From an uncultured Candidatus Thioglobus sp. (GTDB taxonomy: Bacteria; Pseudomonadota; Gammaproteobacteria; PS1; Pseudothioglobaceae): 64,000 bases of DNA. The stretch spans positions 1-64,000 of the forward strand of contig FXLX01000002.1 in assembly GCA_900180385.1 (NCBI GenBank), written 5' to 3'. Below, piece by piece: positions 1 through 9,119 of this stretch (positions are counted from its first letter, which is position 1; every line of letters begins with the position of its first letter). The notes under the pieces were generated by a model. That model saw nothing but the letters and a program-made list of their open reading frames with translations. It did not search any database and was not told the DNA's origin. Made by a program: the position numbers and the translations under genes.

Positions 1-2
1 GA

Positions 3-71
3 AGTTTTAATATAAACGGCTCAGATTTAAAATTTAGCAGAACCTCGTTGAATTTTATCTATAATTTTTAA
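3..71 (+). CDS. Partial cassette ORF, C-terminal fragment
   Basis: An open frame runs in from the left edge for 22 codons and stops with TAA at 69-71, three bases before the first attC site. A stop just ahead of attC is the usual layout of an integron cassette gene, which is the main reason to list it. The visible tail reads like a real protein end (ends IYNF) but is too short to assign. It could be a chance open frame. Confidence 0.3.
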   Translation, partial: SFNINGSDLKFSRTSLNFIYNF

Positions 72-73
72 AC

Positions 74-130
74 ACCTAACAAATCACTCCACCTGACCAC
101 TGACGTGTCAGGTGAGTTCAGGCGTTAAAT
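74..130 (+). mobile_element. Integron attC recombination site 1
   Basis: The site begins with an R''-type box ACCTAAC (74-80) and ends with the core GTTAAAT (124-130), matching RYYYAAC and GTTRRRY. Between them, the arm ending CACCTGAC near 97 pairs with GTCAGGTG (107-114), and ACTC pairs across a single unpaired base, as expected for extrahelical bases in a folded attC bottom strand. Its orientation means the cassette it belongs to lies to the left and the next cassette starts after the G at 124. Confidence 0.75.
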
Positions 131-152
131 TCTTCAAAGGAGCATTATATAA

Positions 153-1352
153 GTGGGCATAGTAAAGGGGATGTGGCTGGAAGAACAAGAACGTGGATAC
201 AGTTCAAATGAAGAAAAAACTGTGTGCTCAAATTGCTTTGATGAATATGGGCTAAAACAGTTTATTGAAGAACACCAGACTCACTCTAGCTGCTCATATT
301 GTGAAACTGATAATGAAGTCGCTGCTTGTGAACTAGATTCTTTAATTGAGCATATTCTAACTAGCATTCATCTCGAATGGGGACATCCAGCAGATGAAGG
401 CCTTCGTTGGGAGGGGGGCTGGCAATTTTCAACTGTATATGACATTTGGGATTTACTGGATAATATTGGCTTAGATAATATCCATGGTGATACTTATGAA
501 GACATTTGTAATTCGATCCATAACCAAGAATGGTGTGAAAGAAACCCGGGCTCTCTAAGCACCGATAGAACGCTATTCTTTGGATGGCAGAATTTTTGTG
601 CTTTTATAAAAAATAAAGCTAGGTATGTTTTTTTTAAAGCTAAAAACCCAGACTATGATGAAGATCAGCATGACGAAATGGATCCGGTTAATATTCTTGA
701 CGCTTTAGAAACAATTATTAATAAGATTGGCCTTGTTGAGGAAATTAGTGTGGATACTCAAATCCATCGAGTTAGGGTTGTAAATCCAGACGATAATCTA
801 GAAACAGCACAGGAGTTAGGCTCTCCACCGAACGAGTTTGCTACGATGGCAAATAGGATGAGTCCCGCTGGGATATCAATGTTTTATGGGGCTTTTGATG
901 TTGAAACTGCTATCAAAGAAACCTATGAGCCAGGTGAAATAGAGAAAAAAGCGGTTTCAGGAATATTTGAGCCCATCAAACCACTATCTGTAATAGACCT
1001 ATCGGAAAAACTATATATTCCAAGCTTGTTTGATGAGCATGAGAGAGATAATCGTGACTACATGAGGTTTCTTTTTGACTTTGTAAGTGACTTCACAAGG
1101 CCAATTGAAAGAAGTGACCGAGCACATATTGATTACGTTCCAACACAAGTTGTAACTGAATATATTAGGTACCTTTTTAAGAGTGAGAAAGAAAATCAAA
1201 TTGATGGAATTATGTATCCTAGCTCTAAAAATGATGGAAAAAAGGCAATAGTTATTTTTGCTAATTCAGATCAGTGTGTTGAGTCAGCTGAGTCTTCAAA
1301 AGAAGGGGCTATTTTGCAATTAGTTAGTGTGGAGACTTACGCACTAAAATGA
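153..1352 (+). CDS. HEPN/RES N-terminal domain + RES domain protein (integron cassette gene)
   Basis: The N-terminal ~60 residues carry two CxxC pairs (CSNC, CSYC) after a GMWLEEQERGY start, typical of the HEPN/RES N-terminal domain 1 family. The C-terminal half (about residues 205-390) is a RES domain, recognisable by the IHRVR strand and the SPAGISMFYGAFDVETAI stretch. RES domains are ADP-ribosyltransferase-fold proteins; the studied ones are toxins that degrade NAD+ and pair with a Xre/MbcA-type antitoxin. No antitoxin gene is in this cassette. The GTG start at 153 follows AAAGGAG at 10 bases spacing; an ATG at 171 is possible but has no properly spaced ribosome site. The stop overlaps the left box of the next attC. 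Confidence 0.82.
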   Translation: MGIVKGMWLEEQERGYSSNEEKTVCSNCFDEYGLKQFIEEHQTHSSCSYCETDNEVAACELDSLIEHILTSIHLEWGHPADEGLRWEGGWQFSTVYDIWDLLDNIGLDNIHGDTYEDICNSIHNQEWCERNPGSLSTDRTLFFGWQNFCAFIKNKARYVFFKAKNPDYDEDQHDEMDPVNILDALETIINKIGLVEEISVDTQIHRVRVVNPDDNLETAQELGSPPNEFATMANRMSPAGISMFYGAFDVETAIKETYEPGEIEKKAVSGIFEPIKPLSVIDLSEKLYIPSLFDEHERDNRDYMRFLFDFVSDFTRPIERSDRAHIDYVPTQVVTEYIRYLFKSEKENQIDGIMYPSSKNDGKKAIVIFANSDQCVESAESSKEGAILQLVSVETYALK

Positions 1353-1425
1353 ATTTAACAAGGCACTGCACTCGGACGGCAATTCCGCTACGCTCCATTA
1401 CCGCCGGTGAGCTGGGTTGTTAGCT
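1353..1425 (+). mobile_element. Integron attC recombination site 2
   Basis: Left box ATTTAAC (1353-1359) and right core GTTAGCT (1419-1425) flank an imperfect inverted repeat in which CGGACGG pairs with CCGCCGG. It lies directly at the stop of the RES gene and closes a cassette of about 1.3 kb that opens at 125. The right core deviates by one base from GTTRRRY. Mispaired and unpaired bases are normal for attC sites. Confidence 0.75.
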
Positions 1426-1594
1426 GTACAAAATTCAAATATTAGTTTATAACCAAGCAAAGGAACATATATTGTACAACTCGTTACTGTTCAAAAAAAA
1501 TAACCAGAAGACAACTAACATAGCATAATATCTACTAGCTTTGTTTTTCATATACTGATGAACTAAATTTGTATTTCTAGTAGAAAAGGAAGAC

Positions 1595-2836
1595 ATGACA
1601 GAAACTAATATAATTTTCAATTCACTTTTGGTCGCTTGTTCTGTCATTATGGTTATTTTTCTATCTCGACCTAAGCTACGAAATAATGAAACATGGCAAG
1701 CCATGCTAACACCGCTTTCATCAATAGTCGGAAGCGGGTTTCTTATAATGGCACCATTACTTGCAAGTATTGTTGGTAAGCTTTCTCCACTGGCTGTTTT
1801 AGGGATTGTTACGCTTGCATATGGTATCGGTCACGTTATCAGGTTTAATATTTTACATGTGGAGCCGAGAAGCAATGACGGTACCCTTTCTAAAGGAGCA
1901 AAAAAAGTAGAGTATCTTGGAAATATTGTCTTAGTTTTAGCATACATGGTAGCTGTTGCTTTCTATCTATCGCTACTGTCTTCATTCTTATTAAGCTATC
2001 TTGGCTTTTCAAACTTGGTTTATGAGCGTTGGCTCACAACAATTATCATCACTTTCATAGCCGTAATTGGTTACTTAAAAGGCTTGGGCGGTTTGGAGAA
2101 GCTGGAATTTTTATCAATGACCGTTCAATTAGCTATTGTAGTCGCTTTGTTGATTGGCTTAGGGATTTTTGGAATGACATTCTTAGCGTCTGATGAAATG
2201 CTTAAATTTACTTATCAAGATAGACCCATATCAACTAAAATTCAGATGTTGGCAGGAGCATTATTGGTCGTTCAAGGTTTTGAAACATCTCGATTCATAG
2301 GTGAGAAATACTCCCCAGAAGTGCGTGTTGCCAGCATGCGAAATGCTCAAATAATATCCGCTATTTTGTATGTTGTATCGGTTATATTATTTATGCCCAT
2401 TGTACAAAAAATTGATCTAATGCACATTGAACTGGCTCAAATTATTGAAGCTACTGGCTCTGCTGCACTTGTTCTACCACTTATGCTAATTGTTGCCGCT
2501 CTTATGAGTCAATTTAGTGCCGCTGTTGCGGATACAGGAGGTGCTGGAGGACTTTTAAATGAAAACAGTAACAACCGCTTATCCACTAAACTTAGCTATG
2601 TTGGCGTCTCAATAAGTGCAATTTTGCTAGTTTGGTCTGTTGATTTAATGGAAATTATAGCACTGGCATCCAGAGCTTTTGCAACCTATTACTTATTGCA
2701 AACATTGTTAGCACTTTTTTACTGTTATAAGGATTGTGCTCTTGATTCTAGAATGACACTTATCAATAGATGGCTTTATATTGTCATTGCGTTAATATTA
2801 TTATACGTTATTATTTTTGCTATTCCTGCTGAGTAA
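1595..2836 (+). CDS. APC-like multi-spanning membrane transporter (integron cassette gene)
   Basis: 413 residues, almost entirely hydrophobic, with about 11-12 predicted membrane segments by eye. The GSGFLIMAPLLASIVGKLSP region in helix 1-2 and the GALLVVQGFETSRFIGEKY region near residue 225 look like the unwound substrate-site helices of the amino acid/polyamine/organocation (APC) superfamily. The substrate is unknown. ATG at 1595 follows AAAGGAAG. It is the only gene of its cassette and ends just before the attC at 2840. A 169-base leader (1426-1594) precedes it, longer than usual for a cassette, so it may carry its own promoter. Confidence 0.7.
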   Translation: MTETNIIFNSLLVACSVIMVIFLSRPKLRNNETWQAMLTPLSSIVGSGFLIMAPLLASIVGKLSPLAVLGIVTLAYGIGHVIRFNILHVEPRSNDGTLSKGAKKVEYLGNIVLVLAYMVAVAFYLSLLSSFLLSYLGFSNLVYERWLTTIIITFIAVIGYLKGLGGLEKLEFLSMTVQLAIVVALLIGLGIFGMTFLASDEMLKFTYQDRPISTKIQMLAGALLVVQGFETSRFIGEKYSPEVRVASMRNAQIISAILYVVSVILFMPIVQKIDLMHIELAQIIEATGSAALVLPLMLIVAALMSQFSAAVADTGGAGGLLNENSNNRLSTKLSYVGVSISAILLVWSVDLMEIIALASRAFATYYLLQTLLALFYCYKDCALDSRMTLINRWLYIVIALILLYVIIFAIPAE

Positions 2837-2839
2837 AAC

Positions 2840-2966
2840 AGCTAACAAGACGTTCGAAGGGGCTAACTGACTAAGCGGTTGATTTACTTTATTTATGTTC
2901 GGTAAGTAAGTCGTAGATTCAAGTTCTGTGCCATCAATCCGTTAGCCCCTCAACTGGGCGTTATTC
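2840..2966 (+). mobile_element. Integron attC recombination site 3, array end at metH
   Basis: Left box AGCTAAC (2840-2846) and a right end GGGCGTTAT around 2957-2963. The inner arms AGGGGCTAAC and GTTAGCCCCT are perfect inverted repeats, and GTTCG/TTGA continue the stem with unpaired bases. It has a longer loop than sites 1 and 2. The crossover point between G2960 and TT2961 coincides with the metH stop codon (TTA on this strand), so this is the distal end of the array. Confidence 0.8.
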
Positions 2967-5900
2967 TAAATTAGGCGAAAGCAATCTCTCTGCTTGATCT
3001 GGCGAAATACCTTTCCTGCTGGCGTAATCTTCAAGCTGCTCTTGGTTTATTTTTGCTACACCAAAATAACGCGAGTCAGGATGAGCAAAGTACCAGCCGC
3101 TCACACTTGCTGTTGGTAGCATTGCATATGAGCTAGTGAGTGTCATGCCGATATTTTTTTCAACATCGAGTAATTCCCAAATTTTGTCTTTTTCACTGTG
3201 TTCAGGGCAAGCGGGGTAGCCAGGTGCAGGGCGGATGCCGCGATATTTTTCTTCAATAAATTCATTATTATTAAAACCTTCATCACTATAACCCCAAAGT
3301 TCTGTACGAAATTTATAATGCATCATTTCAGCAAAAGCTTCGGCCAAACGATCAGCCACCGCTTTAATCATAATTGAGTTGTAATCATCATAATCAGCTT
3401 CGTAAGCCTCAACTAGGGGATCAATGTTAATGCCTGCGGTAACCGCAAATGCACCCATGTAGTCTTGAATATTAGTATTTTTAGGTGCGATAAAATCACT
3501 TAAACAGAAGTTAGGTGTGTTGCCTTTTTTATCAAGTTGTTGACGCAGATGATTTAGCGTCATTAACGCATCGCCATTTTCATCATACAGTTCAATATCT
3601 TCATTAACACTATTGGCAGCAAACAAACCAACAACCGCATTGGCTGTTAATAGCTTTTCATCGATAACTTTTTTAAACATAGCTTGTGCATCTTTATACA
3701 GATCAGAGGCGGATTCACCCACCACCTTATCGGTTAAGATATCAGGAAATTTACCAGCGAGCTCCCAGGTGCGGAAAAATGGCACCCAGTCAATGTATTC
3801 AAAAATTTCAGCTAAATCGTAATCCTTAAAGACTTGTACGCCGATTTGATTTGGTGTGGTAATGGTATCAAATTTTAGCTTTGGCTTGTTGGCACGCGCT
3901 TTATCCATTGAAACAAGTTTATTCTTGCCTTTATTAGCACGGCGCTGGCGTACCACCTCGTACTCTTCTTTAGCTTGTGCCATTAGCTTCGGCTTAGCTT
4001 CTGATGAGAGTAGATTGGAAGCCACACCAACTGCCTTAGAGGCATCTTGTACGTAGAACACACCCTTGTCATACTCTGGCTCAATCTTAACGGCAGTATG
4101 CGCTTTAGAGGTGGTTGCGCCACCAATCATTAGCGGCAGCGTAAAGCCTTGACGGGTCATTTCTTTGGCAACAAATACCATTTCATCAAGCGATGGAGTA
4201 ATTAGCCCAGACAGGCCAATAATATCAACATTTTCTCTTTTGGCAGTTTCTAGAATGGTTTCTGTTGGCACCATAACACCAAGATCAATAATTTCGTAAT
4301 TATTACAAGATAACACAACACCAACAATATTTTTACCGATATCGTGAACATCACCTTTGACTGTGGCCATTAAAATCTTGCCTTGTGAAGTTGAGGCACA
4401 ATCTTCTTTTTCTGCCTCTAGGTATGGGTCCAAATATGCCACTGATTTTTTCATCACTCGTGCAGATTTAACCACTTGAGGTAAAAACATTTTTCCAGCG
4501 CCAAACAAATCACCGACTACATTCATGCCATCCATCAGCGGACCTTCGATAACCAAAATAGGGCGGCCTAATTTGTCATAGGCTTCTTGCGTGTCTTCGT
4601 CAATAAATTTGGTAATGCCTTTTACTAAAGCGTGCTGTAAGCGTTTTTCAACACTCCAAGTTCGCCATTCTAAATCCCTAGGATTTTCTTTTAGTTCACC
4701 GGTGCTGGAGAATTTTCCAGCAATATCAACCAGGCGCTCTCCTGCTTGCGCATCACTATTAAGCACTACATTCTTCACAGCTTTTTTAAGCTCTGAATCG
4801 ATATCATCATAAATCACTAATTGACCAGCATTAACAATCCCCATGGTCATGCCAGCTTTCACTGCATGATATAAAAACACCGAGTGAATGGCTTCACGTA
4901 CTGGATTATTACCTCTAAATGAGAAGGATACGTTAGACACGCCACCAGATATTTTTGCATAAGGCAGATTTTTAGTGATCTCACGTGTAGCTTCGATAAA
5001 GTCTACACCGTAGTTATCATGCTCTTCAATACCGGTTGCAATTGCAAAGATGTTTGGGTCAAAAATAATGTCTTCTGGTGGGAAGCCAACTTCATTCACC
5101 AAGATATTATAAGCGTCAGTGCAAATCTCAATTTTTCGTTCTTGCGTATCAGCTTGACCAACTTCATCAAAAGCCATCACAATAATTGCCGCACCGTAGC
5201 GCTTACAAAGTTTGGCATACTTAACAAAGTTTTCCTTACCTTCTTTTAGTGAGATTGAGTTAACAATCGCTTTGCCTTGTGTGCATTTAAGCCCAGCTTC
5301 AATAATTTCCCACTTTGAAGAATCTACCATTAGTGGTACTTTGGAAATATCAGGCTCTGAAGCAATTAAATTCATAAAACGAACCATGGCCGCTTTGCCA
5401 TCAAGCATGCCTTCGTCCATATTAATATCAACAATTTGGGCGCCGTCCTCTACTTGCGCACGACAAATATCTAGCGCTTCTTCAAATTCTTCATTAAGAA
5501 TTAGGCGTTTAAATTTGGCAGATCCAGTAACGTTAGCACGCTCACCAACATTTACAAATAAAGAATCATCGCCAATATTAAAGGCTTCTAGGCCTGATAA
5601 GCGACACTCTGGTTTGATGTTAGGAATTTTTCGAGGACTAACGCCTTCAACTGCGTCAGCGATACATTTGATGTGTTCGGGTGTTGATCCGCAACAACCA
5701 CCCAAGATGTTCACTAAACCTGAAGTTCCCCATTCGCCAACTTGCTCACTCATGGTGATGGCGCCTAAGTCGTATTCACCAAACTCATTAGGTAAGCCAG
5801 CATTTGGATGAGCTGACACATAAATATTGGACACACGTGAGAGTTCAGCCACATATTGACGTAATAAATCAGGGCCTAGTGCACAGTTAAGGCCAATAGA

Positions 5901-6614
5901 AATAGGATCAGCATGACGTAATGAATTATAAAAGGCTTCGGTCATTTGCCCTGAAAGCGTACGACCAGAGGCATCAGTAATAGTGCCTGAGATCATAATT
6001 GGTAATTCAATGTTGTCATCTTCAAACACTTGCTGTACGGCAAAAATAGCCGCTTTAGCGTTAAGCGTATCAAAGATAGTTTCAATTAGAATAATGTCTG
6101 AACCACCCTCGATTAAGCCGCGAGTTGACTCCATGTAAACGCCAACCAGTTCATCAAAGGTGACATTCCTAAAACCAGGATCATTTACATCGGGTGATAG
6201 TGAACAAGTACGAGATGTGGGGCCAATAACGCCCGCAACAAAGCGAGGCTTATCTTTAGTTGAAAATTTATCACAAGCCACTTTGGCTAAGCGCGCACTT
6301 TCAACATTAATTTCATAAGCGAATTCTTCCATCTTGTAATCAGACATGGAAGTTTGAGTAGCATTAAAAGTATTGGTCTCAATAATATCTGCACCCACTT
6401 CTAAATAAGAGCGGTGAATATCTTGAATAATTTTTGGCTGAGTTAATGATAAGAGATCATTGTTGCCTTGAACCAAAATGTGCCAATTTTTAAATCGTTC
6501 ACCACGATACTCTTCTTCACTGAGTTTATGCTTTTGAATCATGGTGCCCATGGCGCCATCTAATACCAAAATTCGCCGTTCTAAAAGGCCTTGTAATATC
6601 TGTTTCGTATTCAT
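2961..6614 (-). CDS. metH: Cobalamin-dependent methionine synthase
   Basis: Cytosolic enzyme that moves the methyl group of 5-methyltetrahydrofolate via cobalamin to homocysteine. All four modules are present in order: the homocysteine-binding barrel with the zinc cysteines (GLNCALG, GGCCGST), the pterin barrel, the B12 domain with [11 protein letters not shown] (the axial-ligand histidine) and the reactivation domain with [12 protein letters not shown]. Length (1217 aa) is normal. I take the ATG at 6614: the frame opens with a TTG 18 bases further up, but TATAAT at 6627-6622 sits there and would be promoter. The stop codon is provided at the integron crossover point, and the reading frame is intact. 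Confidence 0.97.
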   Translation of the reverse strand: MNTKQILQGLLERRILVLDGAMGTMIQKHKLSEEEYRGERFKNWHILVQGNNDLLSLTQPKIIQDIHRSYLEVGADIIETNTFNATQTSMSDYKMEEFAYEINVESARLAKVACDKFSTKDKPRFVAGVIGPTSRTCSLSPDVNDPGFRNVTFDELVGVYMESTRGLIEGGSDIILIETIFDTLNAKAAIFAVQQVFEDDNIELPIMISGTITDASGRTLSGQMTEAFYNSLRHADPISIGLNCALGPDLLRQYVAELSRVSNIYVSAHPNAGLPNEFGEYDLGAITMSEQVGEWGTSGLVNILGGCCGSTPEHIKCIADAVEGVSPRKIPNIKPECRLSGLEAFNIGDDSLFVNVGERANVTGSAKFKRLILNEEFEEALDICRAQVEDGAQIVDINMDEGMLDGKAAMVRFMNLIASEPDISKVPLMVDSSKWEIIEAGLKCTQGKAIVNSISLKEGKENFVKYAKLCKRYGAAIIVMAFDEVGQADTQERKIEICTDAYNILVNEVGFPPEDIIFDPNIFAIATGIEEHDNYGVDFIEATREITKNLPYAKISGGVSNVSFSFRGNNPVREAIHSVFLYHAVKAGMTMGIVNAGQLVIYDDIDSELKKAVKNVVLNSDAQAGERLVDIAGKFSSTGELKENPRDLEWRTWSVEKRLQHALVKGITKFIDEDTQEAYDKLGRPILVIEGPLMDGMNVVGDLFGAGKMFLPQVVKSARVMKKSVAYLDPYLEAEKEDCASTSQGKILMATVKGDVHDIGKNIVGVVLSCNNYEIIDLGVMVPTETILETAKRENVDIIGLSGLITPSLDEMVFVAKEMTRQGFTLPLMIGGATTSKAHTAVKIEPEYDKGVFYVQDASKAVGVASNLLSSEAKPKLMAQAKEEYEVVRQRRANKGKNKLVSMDKARANKPKLKFDTITTPNQIGVQVFKDYDLAEIFEYIDWVPFFRTWELAGKFPDILTDKVVGESASDLYKDAQAMFKKVIDEKLLTANAVVGLFAANSVNEDIELYDENGDALMTLNHLRQQLDKKGNTPNFCLSDFIAPKNTNIQDYMGAFAVTAGINIDPLVEAYEADYDDYNSIMIKAVADRLAEAFAEMMHYKFRTELWGYSDEGFNNNEFIEEKYRGIRPAPGYPACPEHSEKDKIWELLDVEKNIGMTLTSSYAMLPTASVSGWYFAHPDSRYFGVAKINQEQLEDYASRKGISPDQAERLLSPNLE

Positions 6615-6627
6615 TATCGCTATTATA
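6615..6627 (-). promoter_or_regulatory. metH -10 element, possibly leaderless transcript
   Basis: A perfect TATAAT lies at 6627-6622 on the minus strand, 8 bases before the ATG at 6614. Transcription would start at or within a few bases of the ATG, leaving no room for a ribosome site. No clear -35 was found. Confidence 0.45.
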
Positions 6628-6701
6628 CCCAAAGCTTATAAGTGCCCATGCATCATAAGTTCAGCTTTATAATAGCCCTTAAATTTCAAACAAGGGTAGG
6701 G

Positions 6702-7133
6702 ATGAAAAAAATATTAATAGCAGGGTTGCTGGTCAGTAGTTTTAATGCACAGGCGTTTTTAGACTTTAATAGTTATGACTCTGATTATAAAGATAACGAT
6801 TGGCCAGTTTGGACACCGATGTTTTGGATGGAAAAGGTAACAGATAACGATATGTTTGGTGACAAACATAATTCTAATTATGACTATCCTTATAATAATC
6901 GCCCTTATAACGTTGGTGCTTCACAGTTTGATATGTCGAAAATGCCAACGCCTGATCAAGCATTTCAGGCCGAATCTCAAAGTATGCCAAGGCCTAACTA
7001 TATGACACCTGCAGCAATGTCTTTTTCTAATCCGAATGGTATATCTTCATCGCAGTCAAATGAGTTGCCAAGCCCATATCCAGCTAATTATAATTTTATT
7101 GAGCCAAGAAGACCCCAGGGCCGCGGGTTTTAA
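6702..7133 (+). CDS. Small secreted Asn/Pro-rich protein, family member 1
   Basis: 143 residues from the ATG at 6702 (a GTG at 6642 in frame is upstream of the TATAAT at 6668-6673 and is rejected). The start MKKILIAGLLVSSFNAQA is a signal peptide with an AQA cleavage site. The mature part is polar, rich in Asn, Pro, Ser and Met, with an aromatic segment WPVWTPMFWMEKV and DYPYNNRPYN. No enzyme motif is visible. It is the most divergent of the four clustered members, sharing the signal style and Asn-rich chain with those that follow. A sulfur-globule envelope or extracellular matrix role is only inference. Confidence 0.7.
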   Translation: MKKILIAGLLVSSFNAQAFLDFNSYDSDYKDNDWPVWTPMFWMEKVTDNDMFGDKHNSNYDYPYNNRPYNVGASQFDMSKMPTPDQAFQAESQSMPRPNYMTPAAMSFSNPNGISSSQSNELPSPYPANYNFIEPRRPQGRGF

Positions 7134-7140
7134 TTAAAGC

Positions 7141-7168
7141 TTGTTATTTTATATTATCATGTTATAAT
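7141..7168 (+). promoter_or_regulatory. Promoter of the second secreted-protein gene
   Basis: TTGTTA (7141-7146) and TATAAT (7163-7168) are separated by 16 bases, a near-consensus sigma-70 pair, and lie 41 bases upstream of the ATG at 7209. This gene therefore need not be cotranscribed with the gene before it. Confidence 0.6.
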
Positions 7169-7208
7169 ATAGTTTCTTAATAATAATTTAGATATGGAGA
7201 TAAGACAA

Positions 7209-7538
7209 ATGAAAAAACTTTTAGCAATGATATTAGTAGCAGCTTCTCTTAGTGCAAACGCATTTTTTAACAGCAACGATATGCCATGGAGTAATAGCAA
7301 TGGTTATAACAACAACGGCTACCAAGATGATAACGGCATGTTCGGTTACAACCCATACGATTACTGGGATCCACGTTGGTATATGGAAGAAATGTCAAAC
7401 ATGGTAGATGAATTTGATGATGAATTCAATAATGACAACAACGGTTGGAATAACAACAACTACGGTGGTTACAACCCATACAACAACTTTAACAACCCTT
7501 GGAACCGCACACAAGGACCTGTTGCGCCAACTAAGTAA
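7209..7538 (+). CDS. Small secreted Asn/Trp/Tyr-rich protein, family member 2
   Basis: 109 residues starting at the ATG at 7209, eight bases after GGAGA. MKKLLAMILVAASLSANA is a signal peptide. The mature chain has the family's aromatic-acidic core (PRWYMEEMSNMVDEFDDEF) flanked by Asn/Gly/Tyr/Trp low-complexity sequence such as NNGWNNNNYGGYNPYNN. It has its own promoter and a strong terminator. The composition, size and signal peptide are like those of sulfur-globule envelope proteins of purple sulfur bacteria, but I see no diagnostic motif, so the function stays open. Confidence 0.75.
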   Translation: MKKLLAMILVAASLSANAFFNSNDMPWSNSNGYNNNGYQDDNGMFGYNPYDYWDPRWYMEEMSNMVDEFDDEFNNDNNGWNNNNYGGYNPYNNFNNPWNRTQGPVAPTK

Positions 7539-7552
7539 GTTTTAGTTAGTTC

Positions 7553-7587
7553 AAAAAAAACCAGCACAAGTTGCTGGTTTTTTTTTC
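7553..7587 (+). terminator. Rho-independent terminator after secreted protein 2
   Basis: AACCAGCA (7559-7566) pairs perfectly with TGCTGGTT (7572-7579) across a five-base loop and is followed by a long T run. The A run before it gives some activity on the other strand as well. Confidence 0.85.
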
Positions 7588-7652
7588 GTCTATTAAAAAC
7601 TAGAAGTGGTTTATAATTAAAAGTTATTATTAAAACAATAAGGGGAGAGGAA

Positions 7653-8090
7653 ATGAAAAAAATGGTATCAGTATCATTAATGATAGTAGCACTTAATGCA
7701 TCTGCAAACTTTGGCAATGGTCCGTGGAGCAATAATGGCTGGAACAATGGTTTTATTGCTCACAATCCATACTCAATGTTTACGCCAGATTGGTTTAGCG
7801 AAGAGATGGACGACATGATGGATGAGTTTGATTCAAACAACACGCCTTGGCGTAATAACAACAATTTTAATAATCAAAGACCATGGAATAATAATTACGG
7901 CCCAATGCAAAACCGTAATTGGAATCAAGGCCCTTGGAATAACAACTCTAACCCAATGCAAAATCGTAACTGGAACCAAGGTCCGTGGGGAAATTCACAG
8001 CCTTTTAACTTCCGCAACAATTCTTTTGGACCTATGAATAACGGCCCATGGAATAACACTAATAGATCAGTTCAACCAACAACAAAATAA
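7653..8090 (+). CDS. Small secreted Asn/Trp/Pro-rich protein with tandem repeats, family member 3
   Basis: 145 residues with signal peptide MKKMVSVSLMIVALNASA. The aromatic-acidic core is PDWFSEEMDDMMDEFD, closely matching member 2. The C-terminal half is made of GPWNNN-type motifs and contains a 17-residue unit (core PMQNRNWNQGPW) present twice in tandem. A strong ribosome site GGGGAGAGG precedes the ATG and TATAAT lies at 7612-7617. Member 4 follows after 23 bases, so the two are likely one transcript. Predicted periplasmic or extracellular; role unknown. Confidence 0.75.
   Translation: MKKMVSVSLMIVALNASANFGNGPWSNNGWNNGFIAHNPYSMFTPDWFSEEMDDMMDEFDSNNTPWRNNNNFNNQRPWNNNYGPMQNRNWNQGPWNNNSNPMQNRNWNQGPWGNSQPFNFRNNSFGPMNNGPWNNTNRSVQPTTK
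7901..8002 (+). repeat. Two-copy 51-bp in-frame tandem repeat
   Basis: The first unit starts CCCAATGCAA at 7901 and the second CCCAATGCAA at 7952. Each encodes 17 residues (PMQNRNWNQGPW plus linker). The copies differ mostly at third codon positions. Confidence 0.7.
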
Positions 8091-8113
8091 AACTAACTAA
8101 ATAAGGAAATATA

Positions 8114-8563
8114 ATGAAAAAAATTATTGCACTAACATTAATGACAGTAGTACTTAGTGCTTCTGCTTTTAGTAACAACTGGAATAGCAATGATCCAATG
8201 AACTTTGGTAGTAATACACCATGGAGTAATGGTGGCAATTTTGGCAACATGAACAACGGCCCTTGGAATAACAATGGCTGGGGTCAAAATATGCCAATGA
8301 ACAACGGCCACTTTAACAACGCACCTTGGAACAATGATAAGAGCTTTGGCCCAATGAAGATGGATTCAAATATGAGTCCATTTAACAACGGTGGCAATGG
8401 TCAGCCGTTTAACTTTGGCACAAGCACTTCTCCGTTCAATATGGGCAGAGGCTCAAATTCTTTTGGCCCTATGAACATGAACAGCACACCTTGGAACTAT
8501 GGCTACAACCAAGCTATTCCAACAACAGCTGAAACAAACGTAGCACCAGAAGCAGCTAAGTAG
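8114..8563 (+). CDS. Small secreted Asn/Trp/Pro/Met-rich protein, family member 4
   Basis: 149 residues with signal peptide MKKIIALTLMTVVLSASA directly followed by FSNNWNSND. The mature chain repeats NNGPWNNN, FGPMNM and APWNN motifs and lacks the acidic EEMxxMxDEFD core of members 2 and 3. A Pro/Glu/Ala tail ends in EAAK. Ribosome site AAGGAAA. It shares a transcript with member 3 and is followed by a strong terminator. Likely a structural surface or envelope protein by composition; no direct evidence for the partner or substrate. Confidence 0.75.
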   Translation: MKKIIALTLMTVVLSASAFSNNWNSNDPMNFGSNTPWSNGGNFGNMNNGPWNNNGWGQNMPMNNGHFNNAPWNNDKSFGPMKMDSNMSPFNNGGNGQPFNFGTSTSPFNMGRGSNSFGPMNMNSTPWNYGYNQAIPTTAETNVAPEAAK

Positions 8564-8583
8564 TTTTTAGTTGTTTATTAAAG

Positions 8584-8610
8584 AGTCGGCCATAGGCCGA
8601 CTTTTTTTTC
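8584..8610 (+). terminator. Rho-independent terminator after the secreted-protein cluster
   Basis: AGTCGGCC (8584-8591), ATA loop, GGCCGACT (8595-8602), then eight Ts. A textbook GC-rich hairpin with T tail. Confidence 0.9.
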
Positions 8611-8711
8611 GCTCAAAAAACAGAATTTTAAAAACAAGCATGCAAACGTCAGATGTTTGATTGAGGTAAAATTATTGTCCAAATTATCTATCTTTAATCT
8701 AGGCTAATAAC

Positions 8712-9119
8712 ATGAGTGCAGAATGTTTATTTTGTAAATTAAGAAATCAAGAAAGAATTATCGGTGAATGTGATTTAACCCTGACATTTATTGATAATTT
8801 CCCCGCATCTCCAGGCCATACATTGGTTATCCCAAAACGCCATTTTGCTACTTATTTTGAAGCCACAGAAGCTGAGCTTTTGGCTATTGGTATTGCTGTG
8901 CAAAAAGCCAAGGTGTTTTTAGATAAAGAGTTTGAGCCGGATGCCTACAATATTGGCATCAACAATGGCGAAGCAGCAGGGCAAAGTGTTAAGCATTTAC
9001 ACGTGCATTTAATTCCAAGATACAAAGGTGATGTTGAAGATCCAAAAGGTGGCGTGCGTTGGATATTAAAAAATAAAGCCAATTATTGGAATGATCGAGA
9101 TAAAGTTAAAAAAGATTAA
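8712..9119 (+). CDS. HIT family nucleotide hydrolase/transferase
   Basis: 135 residues. The histidine triad HLHVHLIPR (H95, H97, H99) near the C terminus is the catalytic motif of HIT proteins, which cleave nucleoside phosphoramidates or dinucleotides. An N-terminal CLFC pair may bind zinc as in some bacterial HIT proteins. The first half shows the usual substrate strand DNFPASPGHTLVIPKRH. It stands alone between two terminators; the true substrate cannot be told from sequence. Confidence 0.92.
   Translation: MSAECLFCKLRNQERIIGECDLTLTFIDNFPASPGHTLVIPKRHFATYFEATEAELLAIGIAVQKAKVFLDKEFEPDAYNIGINNGEAAGQSVKHLHVHLIPRYKGDVEDPKGGVRWILKNKANYWNDRDKVKKD

Noticed and set aside
1447..1704. 85-codon minus-strand frame in the second cassette
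   Set aside because: It overlaps the transporter start on the other strand and lacks a ribosome site; cassette genes here run on the plus strand.
5212..5811. 199-codon plus-strand open frame
   Set aside because: It lies wholly within metH on the other strand and its product is a Ser/Ile-rich antisense shadow.
6642..6701. GTG start giving an N-terminal extension of secreted protein 1
   Set aside because: It would precede the TATAAT at 6668-6673 and place the signal peptide internally.
7469..7747. 92-codon minus-strand frame between secreted proteins 2 and 3
   Set aside because: It crosses a terminator and two opposite-strand genes and has no coding character.
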